Origin: Solicoccozyma terricola
Taxonomy: Eukaryota; Basidiomycota; Tremellomycetes; Filobasidiales; Piskurozymaceae
NCBI GenBank assembly: GCA_001600875.1
Contig: BCLD01000025.1
Location: 226,784 to 275,665, forward strand
Length of the DNA stretch: 48,882 nucleotides
Reading direction: 5' to 3'
Made by a program: the position numbers and the translations under genes. Positions within the stretch are counted from its first letter, which is position 1. Every line of letters starts with the position of its first letter. Positions 7,381 through 18,989 of the stretch are shown here, in pieces. Below the pieces are notes generated by a model. The model had not been told where the DNA came from and did not search any database. It saw nothing but the letters and a program-made list of their open reading frames with translations.

Positions 7381-10370
7381 ATGAGCGATCACTCCAAGGA
7401 CACCGAGGGCGAAAACAAGGGTTCCGTCTCTCACCTCGATCCGCCAGTCCACGCTCATGCAACTCTTCATGTCGATGCTGATGCTGGACACCACCACCAC
7501 CGTCATGTCGGCAAGAGTGACGCTGCTATCAAGGTTTTGGGTGATGTTCACCAGAGGGTGCAGATGACGGACGAGCAGGTACGTACGTAGCATTGAATCA
7601 GATCACATATCGCCACTAATATACGACTCCCATGACCACGTGGCGCAGAGCGAAATCGTCAAGCGTAAGATTGACCGACGCATCCTTCCTATCCTCATCT
7701 GGGTTTACTTCTTGCAAGTGAGTTGTTCTAGTCCTCTTGGAAACCATCGCTGGACACTATACTGACCCTGGGATTCCCGATCAGATCCTCGACAAAGTGA
7801 GTGTTGCTTCAGAACTTGGTCAAAGGCGATGTGGTTCAGCTGCTCCGCCGTGGGCATGGTCGTTCGAGACCCTCCGCCTGGTGGTTGGACGCTATGTGGC
7901 GTCTTGGCATAACTGCAGGTATCCTTGAAAAAAGATGAAGCTGACGCCTATGCCTTCTGGGACAGTCTTGCATCGGTTATGGAGCCACCTTCGGGATGCA
8001 GACGGAAGCGGTGAGTCGATGTGAATTCACGACAGTCAAACCAACGCCACTACTCATCCCATTCACTTGATTGCTTCTCCAGCACCTCGTTGGAAACCAG
8101 TACTCATTGATTGGCTCCGCTGGTAAGCTAATGACCATTAGGCGTGAAAGAGGGCTTCCGAATACGTCATTTATCAAGGTGTTTCATTGTGTCTCGATTA
8201 TTAGGGTTTTGGGCACAGCTCGGCATACAGCCAATCACAGCATTGCTCATTGTCCGTGTTCCTACCAGGTGGTTGGCGTTGTACGTGGCAAATCCCAGAG
8301 CCGACTGCTTAACAATAATATGGGGTTTCTGACTTCAAATTCGGGCTCGCACAGCATCCTTATCTTCTTATGGGGAGCCTTCATGTGTGGTCTGGCCGCT
8401 TCGACGACGTGCGTACACTGAAGAACGTTGCTTTGAGTGGCGGTCGCTCATTTGAGTGTCACTTTTAGCTACACGACGCTTATTGTCAACCGATTCTTCT
8501 TGGGTCTGTTCGAGGCTGCAATTTTGCCACTGTTTGGCGTAATCACCATGACCTGGTACCGTCGACGCGAACGTGAGTAGCGAACGGTGGAAGGGTGGTT
8601 CGAGAGCATGAGCGAAAACATCTTGTCCTGTCTGTAGAACCCATGAGGGTCGCGTTGTGGTACGGAGCGAAGTGAGTTGCTATTCGTGCGTTGGAGTAAT
8701 GAGAATGTGTCCTGATGTCTAGTGTTCTCCATTACAGCGGTCTCGCTTCAATGTTTGGATCCTTCCTCAGTTGGGCTCTGTCTTTCATTACTTCAGGCAA
8801 ATTATATGTTTATCAGGTGTGTCAAGGAAATCGCAGTGGTGTGGCATCGGAGAGCCAAAGGGTTTAACCATCCCTTTCGACCTTCAGATCCTGTTCCTTC
8901 TGGTCGGGCTGCTCACTGTGATCACCGCACCCCTCATCTTGTAAATTCACATAATCCGAGATCATCTGCCTTGGCATGAACTGACATGGCGCCCCTCCAA
9001 CAGCATGCTGCTCGACAACAACCCTGCTGAGGCACGATTCCTCACCCCGGAAGAGCGTCTGTGGGCCATCGAGCGTTTGCGAGACAACAATACTGGTCTT
9101 GAAACCAGTGAGTGGACATGTGTTTTCTCCATCGCATCACTCAAAAAGCTCATGCTCGTACCGTCCTCCTCCATCACAGAGGAAATCAAGGGGAACCAAA
9201 TTGTCGAAACCTTGATTTCACCTCAAATCTGGCTCTTTGTCGCCTTGGCATTCTGTCTCAATTTTGGAGCTGCCGTGTCGAATGTCTTCGGACCTCTCAT
9301 CATCAAGGGTATCGGTTTTGACTCTCGCGTCACCATTCTTCTCAACATTCCATTCGGTGAGNNGGGTATGGCTTTTCGACCNTTGTCACTCCTATCTGCA
9401 ACTGGCATCCCATCTATTTCCACCAGGATTTGTCCAAATATGCTGCATTCTCGGCCTCGCTTTTGCCGCTACCAAACTNAGCAAGAAGAGCGCCATGTTG
9501 ATCGCTTTNATCATTCCATGCATTGTTGGTTCGGCCCTTTTGTACGGTCTCGGGAGGACCTCGAAGGACACCGGACCATTGCTCTTCGGTTACTAGTGAG
9601 TCCAGCAGTGTGATTCGGCTCAGGTCGTCTAACANGTGTTCGTTTCAGCCTCATTGCCTTCCTCTTCGCTGGCAATCCGTTGATGGTCAGTTGGTGTGAG
9701 TTGGATCTTACACCTGCCAACACAAGGCAAAGTACTGGTACTGACGAATGTGTTCATTGCAGTGACTGCTAACACTGCCGGTCACACGAAGAAGTCATTG
9801 GCATTGTCCATGTACAATGCCGGAAGCTCGGTCGGTAACATTGTCGGTTAGTATAGGGACTGGGATGCACTTGCCAGGGTTGCTTCCTGATACAACTAAT
9901 ACCTGATTTTGTTCTCAAGGCCCCATCGTCTTCAACTCGAAGGACGCTCCCCTATATCACACTGGTTTGTCAGCTGTTCTCGGCGTGTTTGTAGCCAGTG
10001 GTGCCATCGTTATGTGAGGACGGCTGTGTGATGGAAGTACCCTAGCCGCCGGCAAGGCTGACGCTTTTCCCAACCTCTCAAAGCGCCCTCGTCTCGACTT
10101 TCGCCTTCCTCAACAAGCTCAAAGAAAAGGAGCGAACTCGCAATGGCAAGCCCGCCAAGCTTGTTGACCGATCGATGAACGCCAAGTACGTTCAAGGCGA
10201 CTCTGCTGAGAATGGCGAGAAGGGTCCAAACGGCGTTCACCTGGGAGACCAGGCCTTCTTGGATTTGACTGACGTGCAGAATGATGAGGTGAGTAATCGT
10301 GACGGGTTTTCAGCTTGCCAACATCTGACTGAAAATTCGCCCTTTTCTTCAGTTCATCTACACGTACTAA
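7381..10370 (+). CDS. MFS transporter, DAL5-type anion:cation symporter
   Basis: Intact multi-exon gene, ATG 7381, TAA 10368-10370, roughly 500 residues in about 15 exons. The N-terminal cytoplasmic part is acidic and His-rich; the first helix follows KRKIDRRILPILIWVYFLQ, which joins a 12-nt exon (ILDK) to SCIGYGATFGMQTEA. Later signatures are VPTRWLAFILIFLWGAFMCG, NRFFLGLFEAAILPLFGVIT, MTWYRRREQPMRVALWYG, PLIFMLLDNNPAEARFL and MYNAGSSVGNIVGPIVFN, all typical of allantoate-permease-like (ACS) carriers of organic anions in the plasma membrane. All checked junctions have GT..AG ends and keep frame. A few Ns (9362-9363, 9382, 9479, 9510, 9635) fall in the gene. The substrate cannot be told from sequence. 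The last exon adds only FIYTY. Confidence 0.93.
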
Positions 10371-10925
10371 TCGTGAGTGTGGAATTCGTGGTGCACAAGT
10401 AGCCAGATGCTGGATAGTAATTATGTTTGACTCTTGAATGACATGGACTTGAATCGGTGTAGTATGTAGATGGGATAATTCATCCCGTACGATGCCAACT
10501 GTCCGATGTTGAAGACCTCGGCGATGCTTCATAACTGTCGTGTGCTGATCCTATCCGATGGGTAGTACCCTTGGTGGTCGACGTCGACCAAGAGAACTCT
10601 CATCAGATTGGCTGATGACTAATGCTCGGGTCCTGCGAATGTTGGTTTCAGACCTTGCCTTGATACGCCGGCGATAGAATAGCCTAGTGTTGGTGTAGAG
10701 CGACTTGGATAGCTAGTCCGATGGAGTCGACTAATGCATGAAGGCGAGCAGAGGTATATGTATAGGTATCTGTGTCTCGCTGATTACAGGGTGAAAAGAG
10801 AAAGAGAGGGGACAAACAGCCTCGAGAACGGTCGCTTTATATATGGCTTTGGGGACAAGGGAAAGTGGCAAAAAGGGAGTCGATATGGTCGGGTGAAGCC
10901 AGGGTGTGAAGGACGATAGGGGAAT
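10371..10925. other. Intergenic region, nothing recognised
   Basis: 3' flank of the transporter up to the first LTR. No ORF with family resemblance and no RNA gene seen. Confidence 0.6.
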
Positions 10926-11285
10926 TGTAAGGATACGACCTTTCTCAGGCCCTCCTTACCATTCCGCGGTGTCGTCTCCGTCACTTCGTCCACTGTCGAC
11001 ACATCAACGTACCAACGGCCACCTCAGCATCGTTCACGCTCTGACGGACGCCGCACCGTCACCCCCGCTGACAGCGCACTGCCTAGTCGTCTCGCTGATG
11101 GCGTATGACCGGGGACCGCTCTCGCATTCCGTCTTTCATCCCTCTTTTCTCTTTTTCATCTCGCTACGCGATATATGCATGAGTACATATATGGGAGCCC
11201 TCTACCTTTCGGTGGTCGGTCTTTTCCCTTTCCCTCAGCCTGTATTAGACCTAGTTCTGCGGAGTATACATCGTCCATGCATAAC
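10926..11285 (+). mobile_element. LTR of the TGTAAGGATACGACC family (truncated by the next LTR)
   Basis: Begins TGTAAGGATACGACCTTTCTC and matches the LTR at 2296 over its start, one copy of the 52-bp repeat region and its last part (TAGACCTAGTTCTGCG). It stops abruptly where another LTR starts at 11286, so that later element has inserted into or next to it. Confidence 0.75.
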
Positions 11286-11857
11286 TGTTACGATCCTGCC
11301 AATGCAGTACCGCAACATTAGCTATCAATAGGCCAACATCATGACTCACCACCTGCTGAGTCACCAATCTCCACCGATTGACAGTGACACCCGAGACTGG
11401 ATCCACCGATTGACAGTACACCCGAGACTGGACCGACATATGACTCACCAACTCCACCGAATGACAGTACACCCGAGACTGGACCGACATACGACTCACC
11501 AACTCCACTGAATGACAGTACACCCGAGACTGGACCGACTTTGATAAGGAACGACAGTGGCAAATGTCGGTTTCTAATAACTATATAAGGCTGGCTCAGA
11601 GCCTTGCCTTCTTTGTACTTTTCCCTTTTCTCTTCACCAAAAGATATCATAAGTTACTAGCCAATCAAGCTCAGCCTTCACTGAGCTCCTATCCACCTAG
11701 TCCTTCACCTTGGTCAAGTGATTCCTTGCTGCAACTCTGTGAAGTTGGCAACCGCACTAGGCCCCATCAACATCCATTCCGCAATTCCTCTCGACCGCTT
11801 CTTGTGTGCTTGCACACCCGTACCTCGGCACTTCTCCGTCAAGGTCCGGTCGTAACA
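11286..11857 (+). mobile_element. 5' LTR of a Ty3/gypsy element, TGTTACGATCC family
   Basis: Starts TGTTACGATCC and ends GGTCGTAACA, a 7-bp terminal inverted repeat (TGTTACG/CGTAACA) with the TG..CA ends of LTRs. It carries a TATA-like box CTATATAAGG at 11581-11590 and an internal tandem repeat. A primer-binding-site-like sequence and a gag ORF follow directly, so this is the 5' LTR of that element. A fragment of the same family lies in reverse at 30255-30310. Confidence 0.82.
11371..11539. repeat. Tandem repeat within the LTR, about 51-bp unit
   Basis: Successive copies of a unit containing GACAGTACACCCGAGACTGG, separated by ACTCACCAACTCCAC. Two units are nearly identical and two more are partial or shortened. 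Located upstream of the LTR TATA box, so in its promoter part. Confidence 0.85.
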
Positions 11858-11867
11858 GTATATCTTT

Positions 11868-11884
11868 TGGTCCAAGTTTGTGGA
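11868..11884 (+). other. Candidate primer-binding site
   Basis: TGGTCCAAGTTTGTGGA starts 10 nt after the LTR end. It begins with TGG, complementary to the CCA end of a tRNA; the matching tRNA 3' end would read CTTGGACCA. The spacer is somewhat longer than usual, so this is tentative. Confidence 0.4.
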
Positions 11885-11942
11885 TTGGATCAACTACTAT
11901 CACAACTCAAGACATCAACTGGTCACCTACTCAAACATCACC

Positions 11943-12653
11943 ATGCCTCCTACACCGGTACCACCACCACCACCAACTCAAAACAGTCGGCTCGCAACCC
12001 TTGAAGCCAACATCACCGCATTGATGGAAGAAAATGCGCAGATGAGGGCAACACTCGCAGAGGTTACTGACCAATCAAGAGTCTCACCTCAACCTTCAAC
12101 CGTTACCGCAAAAGAAAAGACGTCCGAACCTAAAGTGGCGAGCCCAGATTTCTTTTCTGGCTCCAGGCAAGGACTCACTCCATTTCTCACCCAAGTCAAG
12201 ATGGTTATTGGACTACAACCATCTCGTTACCATACGGAAAAAACTAAGGTACTCTATGTGGGATCTTTCCTCCATGGAACCGCACTCCTTTGGTTCCAAC
12301 CTTACGTAGGCAAGACCCCGGAGGACCCAATCATCAATGACTTTGAGCTCTTTTGCTCAAAACTCAAGGAACTTTTTGGAGATCCGGATGAGAAAGGAAC
12401 CGCAGAAAGGAACCTTTACTCGCTCAAACAAAAAGGATCCGCAACCACCTACTTGGCCGATTTTCAACGCTATGCAGTCCTTGTGGGATGGAATGACACG
12501 GCCAAAATGGCTCAATTCTACCGTGGCCTCAAGGATGTCATCAAAGATGAATTGGCCAGACAGGACAAAGCGGAAATTTTACATGACCTCATGGAACAGG
12601 CTGTCAAGATTGACACAAGAGTCTATGTGTCAGGTGCTGGTCGTTCTTCGTAG
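11943..12653 (+). pseudogene. Ty3/gypsy Gag, cut short by an LTR insertion
   Basis: ATG at 11943, 86 nt after the LTR. The protein starts with a Pro/Thr-rich stretch, then a coiled coil (SRLATLEANITALMEENAQM) and the gypsy capsid pattern: DFFSGSRQGLTPFLTQVK, KVLYVGSFLHGTALLWFQPY, FELFCSKLKELFGDPDE, YLADFQRYAVLVGWND and FYRGLKDVIKDELARQD. The frame is open until about 12627; there the sequence switches to another LTR and a stop follows at 12651. The Gag C-terminus and zinc knuckle are missing. I did not find the rest of the element on the other side of the inserted LTR. Confidence 0.9.
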
Positions 12654-13290
12654 ACTTAGCGGCTTTCGTACTACTCGTTATCCGAGATAGGACTAAAGGC
12701 TTAATCCGAAGAGGACTGCTATGACTATATTTCGGGAGCTCACGCAAGTTAGTTTCAGATCTATCTCTATACTCACTAGTAACGCGGGGATCCGAGGCTA
12801 AGGTAGTATGCTTTGTGTTAGGTAGCGAGCCTAAGGCGATGTACGTTAGTCGAGAGTTGCGAGTGTGGCAAAGTAGTGGCGTGGAATGCCATGCATTAAC
12901 AGGGTGAATTACAATAGAGAGAAGGGGGCCGTAAGGGCTCGCTCTTTATAGTAAAACTGAGAGATAGAACAATGAAGAGAAATGTCGTATAGTGGCGACA
13001 CCTCGAGGTACGAGAGGAGAGGAAGAATGTCTTAGCCGTCCTAGAGGAATCCATGGATATCGATAACTAGAGAGATCCGTCGTTTGTAATCGAGGGGCGT
13101 CGATTGCAATCGAGGAAGCTAGGTTGCAATCGAGGAAGGTCGATAAGTCCAGGAAGGCGTAAGAAGAGAGCGAAAGAAATAGAGTTAAGTCGAGTAAGGA
13201 TTCGTATTCTAATCCGGCTGTAGACGCGTAGAGTCCAAGGCCGTCGGCGAGATGACGTGTCCGGTATCGAGTAGATGTCGTATCCTTACA
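12628..13290 (-). mobile_element. LTR (probably minus strand) interrupting gag
   Basis: Read on the minus strand it begins TGTAAGGATACGAC, like the LTRs at 2296 and 10926, and ends CCAGCACCTGACA. It is similar at both ends to 32424-32763, sharing GGTGCTGGTCGTTCTTCG and GTATCCTTACA on the plus strand. It interrupts the gag reading frame at 12628. Flanking 5-mers (CTATG and CGCAC) are not identical, so no target-site duplication is visible. An internal stretch near 13080-13140 repeats TTGCAATCGAGGAAG-like words three times. Confidence 0.65.
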
Positions 13291-14028
13291 CGCACGTTAT
13301 CATCGTCATTCGCATGACCCGAACTAGGCTCGTACACCTACAACCATTGTTCAAGGAACAATGGACATATGTCAGGTCTACGGCCCGACAGCGGCTAAAC
13401 CGACTCACGCCATCTCAGACGTGGTCGCCATCAGACGGATCCGTCCGAATCCGTCCGGATTCATCCAAGACACACTCTCGCCGCTCGTACACCCACAAGT
13501 CGGCTCGAATCTACGTTCTGAAGTCGTGATACGACCCTACCGTAGCTTGGCAGCCCGGATCGGTCATACACGGACGCCCATATCTCCAATATGACGCCCA
13601 TATCTCCAATACGACGCTCGTATCTCCAATACGGCCTCTATGGAACAATAGAGCTTCAGAACAAGTACAGTTTGGACGGAATGGCAATTAGCCAAGTATT
13701 TCCGTCCGTGCTGCGTACTTAAGGTAGCCTTTTGTACGTACTCTAGTTATTGCTCTCTTTCCTCGAGCAATATTATCAATTGTATGCAACACTCTTAACC
13801 GACCGCTGCATTATACGACCGACCATTGCCAAGAGGCACTCGAACGTAGACGCACTTAGTGAAGCAAGCTCCGCTTACACACACACGAACACACGAAGAC
13901 GATACCGCGCGGATCCGACCACTTCCCTCCGAATCCGTCTAGACCCTAACGAATGCTGACCGATACCGAATAGAGAGTCAAGTGACTCGTCTATCCTCGG
14001 GTGTGACGATCGTCGTTAGATCGTTACA
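13291..14028. other. LTR-like remnant with 20-bp repeats and hairpin
   Basis: No coding similarity seen. The segment ends GATCGTTACA, like an LTR end, and holds a 9-bp stem hairpin CCATTGTTCAAGGAACAATGG near 13345 and three 20-bp tandem repeats. It is probably a decayed LTR or non-coding part of a nested element. No matching left end was found. Confidence 0.4.
13574..13633. repeat. 20-bp tandem repeat, three copies
   Basis: ACGCCCATATCTCCAATATG, the same with ACG at the end, and ACGCTCGTATCTCCAATACG follow head to tail. Confidence 0.9.
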
Positions 14029-15189
14029 CCAAGCGCTGATCAATTCACTGTCACAGCATCCTGGCTCGATCATATCGCAGCCAGATCAGCTCTGTGCATT
14101 TCTGCAAAAGCAGATTAACTGGATATCCTAGTTGTTGCATCAGCCAGGCACCTTACCGAATCCTCAGGAGCGCTTCTACTGCGAAGAATCGCCTGATATC
14201 AAGGCGGCGGCATTACCCTATGTACGAAGACCGCCCAAGAAGACCCATGCCTGGAACGAGAAAAGCCAGTTAGTTTACGTTTACTATCTAATACCTCTGA
14301 TGCGGTGAGTTTGGGTGGCTGAACACAGATTTCCGGTTTGGGTTGGTCTGTCGATAACCCTTTGCACTTCAGTCTACAAAATTTATCACGAACCGAGCTC
14401 GTCTACCGATGTCCTCAAGATACTGTCGAGACATATAATGCAAGGACAACAGCTTTATATTTACAGCTTAGCCACAACCCTACTGTGGGTAGAACCGTCT
14501 CGAAGCACTAGCGTTGGAGGAGTGTTGTGAGGGAAGGTTGTGTCAATAGGACATGTCTCTCTCCCATCTGGGCATCGTCATGGAAATCGTTTTCCACAAT
14601 GATATTGCGAAGGGGTACATTCCTCGTAGTTGTCGTAACCTTCGAGGAGTACGATGCAGTGACCACGGTTGACACCATCCTGAGAGTCGGAAATTATCGT
14701 AGCTGACAAGCGTAGACCTGTGTTGACTCTTGTCGAGGAGCGCGAACAGCAAAGCCGTCTGTGCCGTTGTCCTCGGAGCCCAAGGCCATCGTAGCTGAAT
14801 ATCGATCAGAGCGCTGAGTAACAACCTGGGTCTACTTCTGATAGAATGAACGTATTGATATGCTCTGGGAAAGATTTGGCAACGACGTCGAAGTCGAGTA
14901 TTTTCTCCCCCCATGTTGGGAGTGTCTTGAGTGGGAGGAATATGGTTATTGGTATGTTGGTGAATGTATTGTAAGTATTCTGGACATTTTTGGAACATTG
15001 AATGGCGTGTTGATTAATGATCATTATAACAGCGTTTGGCGACAGAAGGTCCAGAAGGTCAAGAGCCAGAGGACAATCGTTGCGCTGTGTGTTTTTGGCA
15101 GAATGTTCCCTGCTCGAATCAGCCTGAAGAAGGGGTTCCTGATTATTACGACGGGTTTTAGAAATAGACTAGGTTATGTCTCATTGTAT
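14029..15189. other. No gene recognised; holds a dispersed repeat fragment
   Basis: ORFs on both strands show no family resemblance. A stretch around 14440-14500 (AACCCTACTGTGGGT with flanking AGGACAACAGCT) is similar to 23995-24050 (AGGACGACAGCT, AACCCTACTGTGGGT), so both are pieces of one dispersed repeat, probably an LTR. Confidence 0.5.
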
Positions 15190-18100
15190 TCATGTTATAT
15201 TGACGATCTTAATGATATGCCAAATGGTGTTAAATGAAGGTGTCGGCGAGTAATTCCCTGATATCGCGATAACTGCTGCTGAGCAAACCCCTACCTGCGG
15301 CACGGATACCTTTCGAGACCAAAGAGAGACCATTCGCTGCGATCTGTCAGGAGAAGAAATGGTGAGTAACCTGAATCGCGCCTGGTTGCACGCCACCGAC
15401 TGACACATTCAATGGGTATGCTTTTCAAGACCGCCAACAGATGTGTGCTGATCGCATTCAAAGTCTCGCCTTCATACCTGGCATCGTTTGCGAACCTATC
15501 GGCCATTCCGCTGCTCTCAAGGAGGGAAGTACGGCATTGGAGGATCACGTACCGAATCCATTGCTGGGTGATGTAGATATTGCCTTGAGCGACGAGAAAG
15601 GCATCGCCCCGGACGGCACGAGTGTCGAAGAAGTCACGGAGACGGTCCATGTTGGAGATGGTGCTGGAGCGTCAAATAAGTCCAGGGCATCTTCCTGCGG
15701 AAATAACGAAATGCACAAAATGCACACCTGTCGATGCCCGGGGTGGGCTTGAGCCTCAGAGGGTTCCAGGCATCCGTTCATTTCGTTAGCATTGCGTTCA
15801 GCGAGGTCACTTAGATGCTGAAGCGTGAGGTTAATATCCCGATATCCACGGTGATTTCGGCTTGAGCGGTAAAGTGTGAGTACCTCCTCCAGTATACTGC
15901 ACAAAGCCTGGTTATCGAAGATACTAGCTGGTTGATTCGAGGTAGAGACTCACCTAAACAGCCGCGAGATGTGGATGAATCCGATGATAGGCGGGACGAC
16001 ATCATGCGACTAGGGCATATATCCATCCCTAAAGATGCGCTCATCCTCCACCGCCGAGGGGAAGTCGAGACAGAAGTTGTCACAGATACCGTCATCACCG
16101 CGGAACGATTTTGGAAGGGCTTTCCGCGTGTGCCTGTTTCACAAATGCGTCGGCCATCTTCCTAACCAGATCTGAGGGATCTGAAGGATCGATTCGTACT
16201 CTCCCCCAGAATGAATCATGTGCGTGCCGACGTTGTACTGCTTCTCCATCAAGCCGGGGTATTGGGGCAGGACAAGCTCGTGACCGGCAATGACGAGTCG
16301 GAGCCCTTCCACAGCTGCAAACGAAAGCTGTGCGGGCGAGGCCGTGCTGTGAGCCAGCGCATGCTATTGTGTACTGCTTGAGTACTCACCCCGCGCCAGT
16401 GTCGGAAGAGACATCAGCGAAGGTTTCGCTATCCGATATTCCGGTGTTGAAGAGCAATGCCAACTACGCTGCATGGAAGCAAGCGGTAGAGAATCAGTTA
16501 ATGATAACTGGAGCAATTGGAATAGTCGATGGAACCGAAGAAGAACCTTACCGAGCGGCACCGGGTGCCGGAGCGGTAGCGTCAAGGATGACAAGACCAG
16601 GGTCGGCGCCACCAACGGCGGTACGTGGGATGCTAGTCTGATAGATATAGGACTTCATGATATATTGTAATGGAATAGTGCCGACAGTCATTGTGTAGAC
16701 TGCTTCAAGCAGCAGCGCGAAGCAAACGAATTTTTAGGCAGGAGAAATAGGCAACAGAACACGAGACCTACTCCATATTCCATCGATGTGCAGGCCATTG
16801 GGCAGTCTTCCTATGAGGCAAGATTGAGATCACCTGACGTACGCCAGCCAGCGAGCATGACTCACGAGCGTTGCCGTAGATTTATCTCACCGTATGGGAG
16901 CTTGGCAAAGGGGTAAATTGATACTACTATCTGCTTCCCGTTTCTAGCTCACCCACCCAGTAAACTCTACGACGCAATTCGGTCTCAATCGGGTCTGTCA
17001 ATGTCGCAACATCAGCAGTGCCTCGTGCCTCGGTCCGCGCTCTTCTGTACGAGCAGTCTCACCAAGGTTTACATAACTCTAACAGGATATCAAGATCAGC
17101 TACCGTATTCCCTGCCATCAGAAGCCACTCACCGCCGGATCAAAAAGGCGTAGGCGAGACACATAGGCGAATACCAATCCCTCTGGCCGATAGTGACGCT
17201 TTGTCTCTCCAAGGTTATAATACGACAACGCGTTGCTGAAGGGATAGTCATGTGAGTTGAGACGGAGGGTCAAAGAGAAGCAAGGACGGGTCGCTAAAAC
17301 GCGGCGCGCTCTCCCCCGCCTGTTCAAGTTCTTCCCCTGCCATGACGGCCCAGGTTGCCGCCGAGCTCGTCGTAAGCTCGGGACCCCAGCGAGGCTGCAA
17401 GAACGTTGTGACGATATCCGGCGCAGTACCACCCGCTCGTATGGCAGGATTGACATGTTGCAATGTTGAGCTGAAAGGAGATGCATCAAAGTCTGTCAGA
17501 GGGTCGCAGGTATAGGTGTCGTAGAGGTTGTGTACAGACGACTGTCGGAGGGTCCCAAAATCACTGCCCGCCTGTAGGACGGCAAAGCCAAGAGATGGAG
17601 ACACGCAGCCCCCAACATCTGTTCCGCTGAAGAGTGAATGTGGAGGTACTCGAGACGGGCCTTCATGTCCAGAAGCTAGCCTGCATGTGCCCAGCACATC
17701 GGAAGGTGCGGCATTGGCGACAGCGTGGTTCAAGCTGCGCGGCATTGCGGGCCGAAGGGACGGAGAAAGATCGGTGATGGTGCTGCGTTCAGTTGTTTTC
17801 CTGGAAGCCTCGGGAGACAGACTTGATGAGTGCAAGCGCTCGAGGTCTCGACGAACATCGACAGATGCGTTTTCTTGTGCATCGGAGCGCGGATGATGAA
17901 TTTTCGCGACCTTGGGCCTGGTCACCAGATTGCATCATTCGGTACGCGGTGAGAAAGGATAATTCCGAGCCCACCGGCTGCTCTGACTCACTGGCGAACG
18001 AATCCCTTTCTAGCTCCATGTGCGGTGAAAGTCAGCTTTCTCATATGCATCCCACCCAGGTACTCACGGGGGCCCCCTCTTTCTGAATTCATACTAGAAC

Positions 18101-18304
18101 TCGCGACCACTCCCGTTTCCGCGCACCGCACGCACTTCTCGCCGTTCCCGGGGATCGGTCTATCGGTGGGTGAGGACGGCGAGACCGTTTCCCTGTCTTG
18201 CATGGGGCGCATCGGCGGGAAGACGCATTTGGTCCTGGGAGGAGCGAAGCCTTAGGGGTTGTGGTAGAAGTGATACTGGACTGACGCACTTGCGATACCG
18301 GCAT
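15190..18304 (-). pseudogene. Zn2Cys6-type fungal transcription factor, decayed
   Basis: Minus strand, reading from about 18300 to 15190. The zinc-cluster region is present but spread over three frames: CAPCKTGKRS, then EKCVRCAETG, then YEFRKRGPP, with no intron able to join them. A Ser/Pro-rich linker follows (17248-17925). The fungal transcription-factor middle region can be read in pieces: VEGLRLVIAGHELVLPQYPG and YNVGTHMIHSGGEY (about 16200-16320), NFCLDFPSAVEDERIF with a TAG stop shortly after, IYITQQWIRYVILQCR and KSIPIECIAANGLSLVSKGI, the last joined by a good 60-nt intron. The C-terminal half is less damaged than the DNA-binding domain. A copia gag piece lies inside on the opposite strand. 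Such proteins are nuclear regulators, often of a neighbouring transporter or catabolic gene; here function is probably lost. Confidence 0.68.
16408..16560 (+). pseudogene. Ty1/copia Gag N-terminal fragment
   Basis: Plus-strand frame with SLSDIPVLKSNANYAAWKQA and VENQLMITGAIGIVDGTEEE, the usual start of copia Gag (DUF4219-like). It is about 50 residues long and lies within the minus-strand transcription-factor pseudogene, so it is a short inserted remnant. Confidence 0.75.
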
Positions 18305-18559
18305 AGGTCTGTTGAGAGTCTCAACGTCATGGCGAGATTCCGAAATTCAAAAGTCTTGTATTACTCACCGCAACCTTGACATGCAAGGGCAGGGGCGCCA
18401 TGCACGGATGAGCTTTCACAGCCAATACACCGAGGCTGTACCTACAGCCACTCACTTCGGAACGAGTTTCTTGTAGCTGTCCTCGCCTTATCTTTCACCG
18501 ACACGTACGATGTAGACGCCTCAAGCAAAGGCGAGTCTGGCAGCTGTGCGGACAAGCTC

Positions 18560-18982
18560 ATGACAGCGACACCTCCCGGCCCGGATCTTCTTGAACCACA
18601 TCAACTCGACAGTCCTGAGGAACAAGCACAAGTCAGGGATGCCTTGGCAACCATCAGGATCAAGGCGAGCCTCAAGATTGAGGAGGCGGAAAGGATTGAA
18701 CGATTCTTGGCAACGCTGCCAAAGGCTCTTGCCATGCTGCGACTTCAATTCCGATTGGCAGATCCGATCAGGAAGACATGGCTTGAAGCCACAAAGCAAT
18801 ACAATCTTGAAGCGGCCGATAGAAAGCGTCCATCAGAAACAGGAAACCACACAGGTTTTGCTCTATTGTCAAAGACAAAGACGAAAGGCCGAACATCGAC
18901 ATTCCGCAAGACCGTTATTGGTCTACCTTCCACCGCTCTCGCCACAAGTGGCAGAGAACTACAAGTGACGGAGAACGACTAA
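18560..18982 (+). pseudogene. Ty1/copia Gag middle fragment
   Basis: Contains EEAERIERFLATLPKALAML, RLQFRLADPIRKTWLEATKQ and YNLEAADRKR. These match the minus-strand Gag at 25346-25960 (ERFLATLPRSLRALRLQFRL, YNLEAADRRR), so both belong to one copia family. After NLEAADRK the frame shifts and the zinc knuckle is not found; the 5' part is also missing. Confidence 0.85.
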
Positions 18983-18989
18983 AGCCATA

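Noticed and set aside
14543..14998. 151-residue minus-strand ORF downstream of the transcription-factor pseudogene
   Set aside because: The regulator frame ends near 15190; this ORF shows no continuing similarity.
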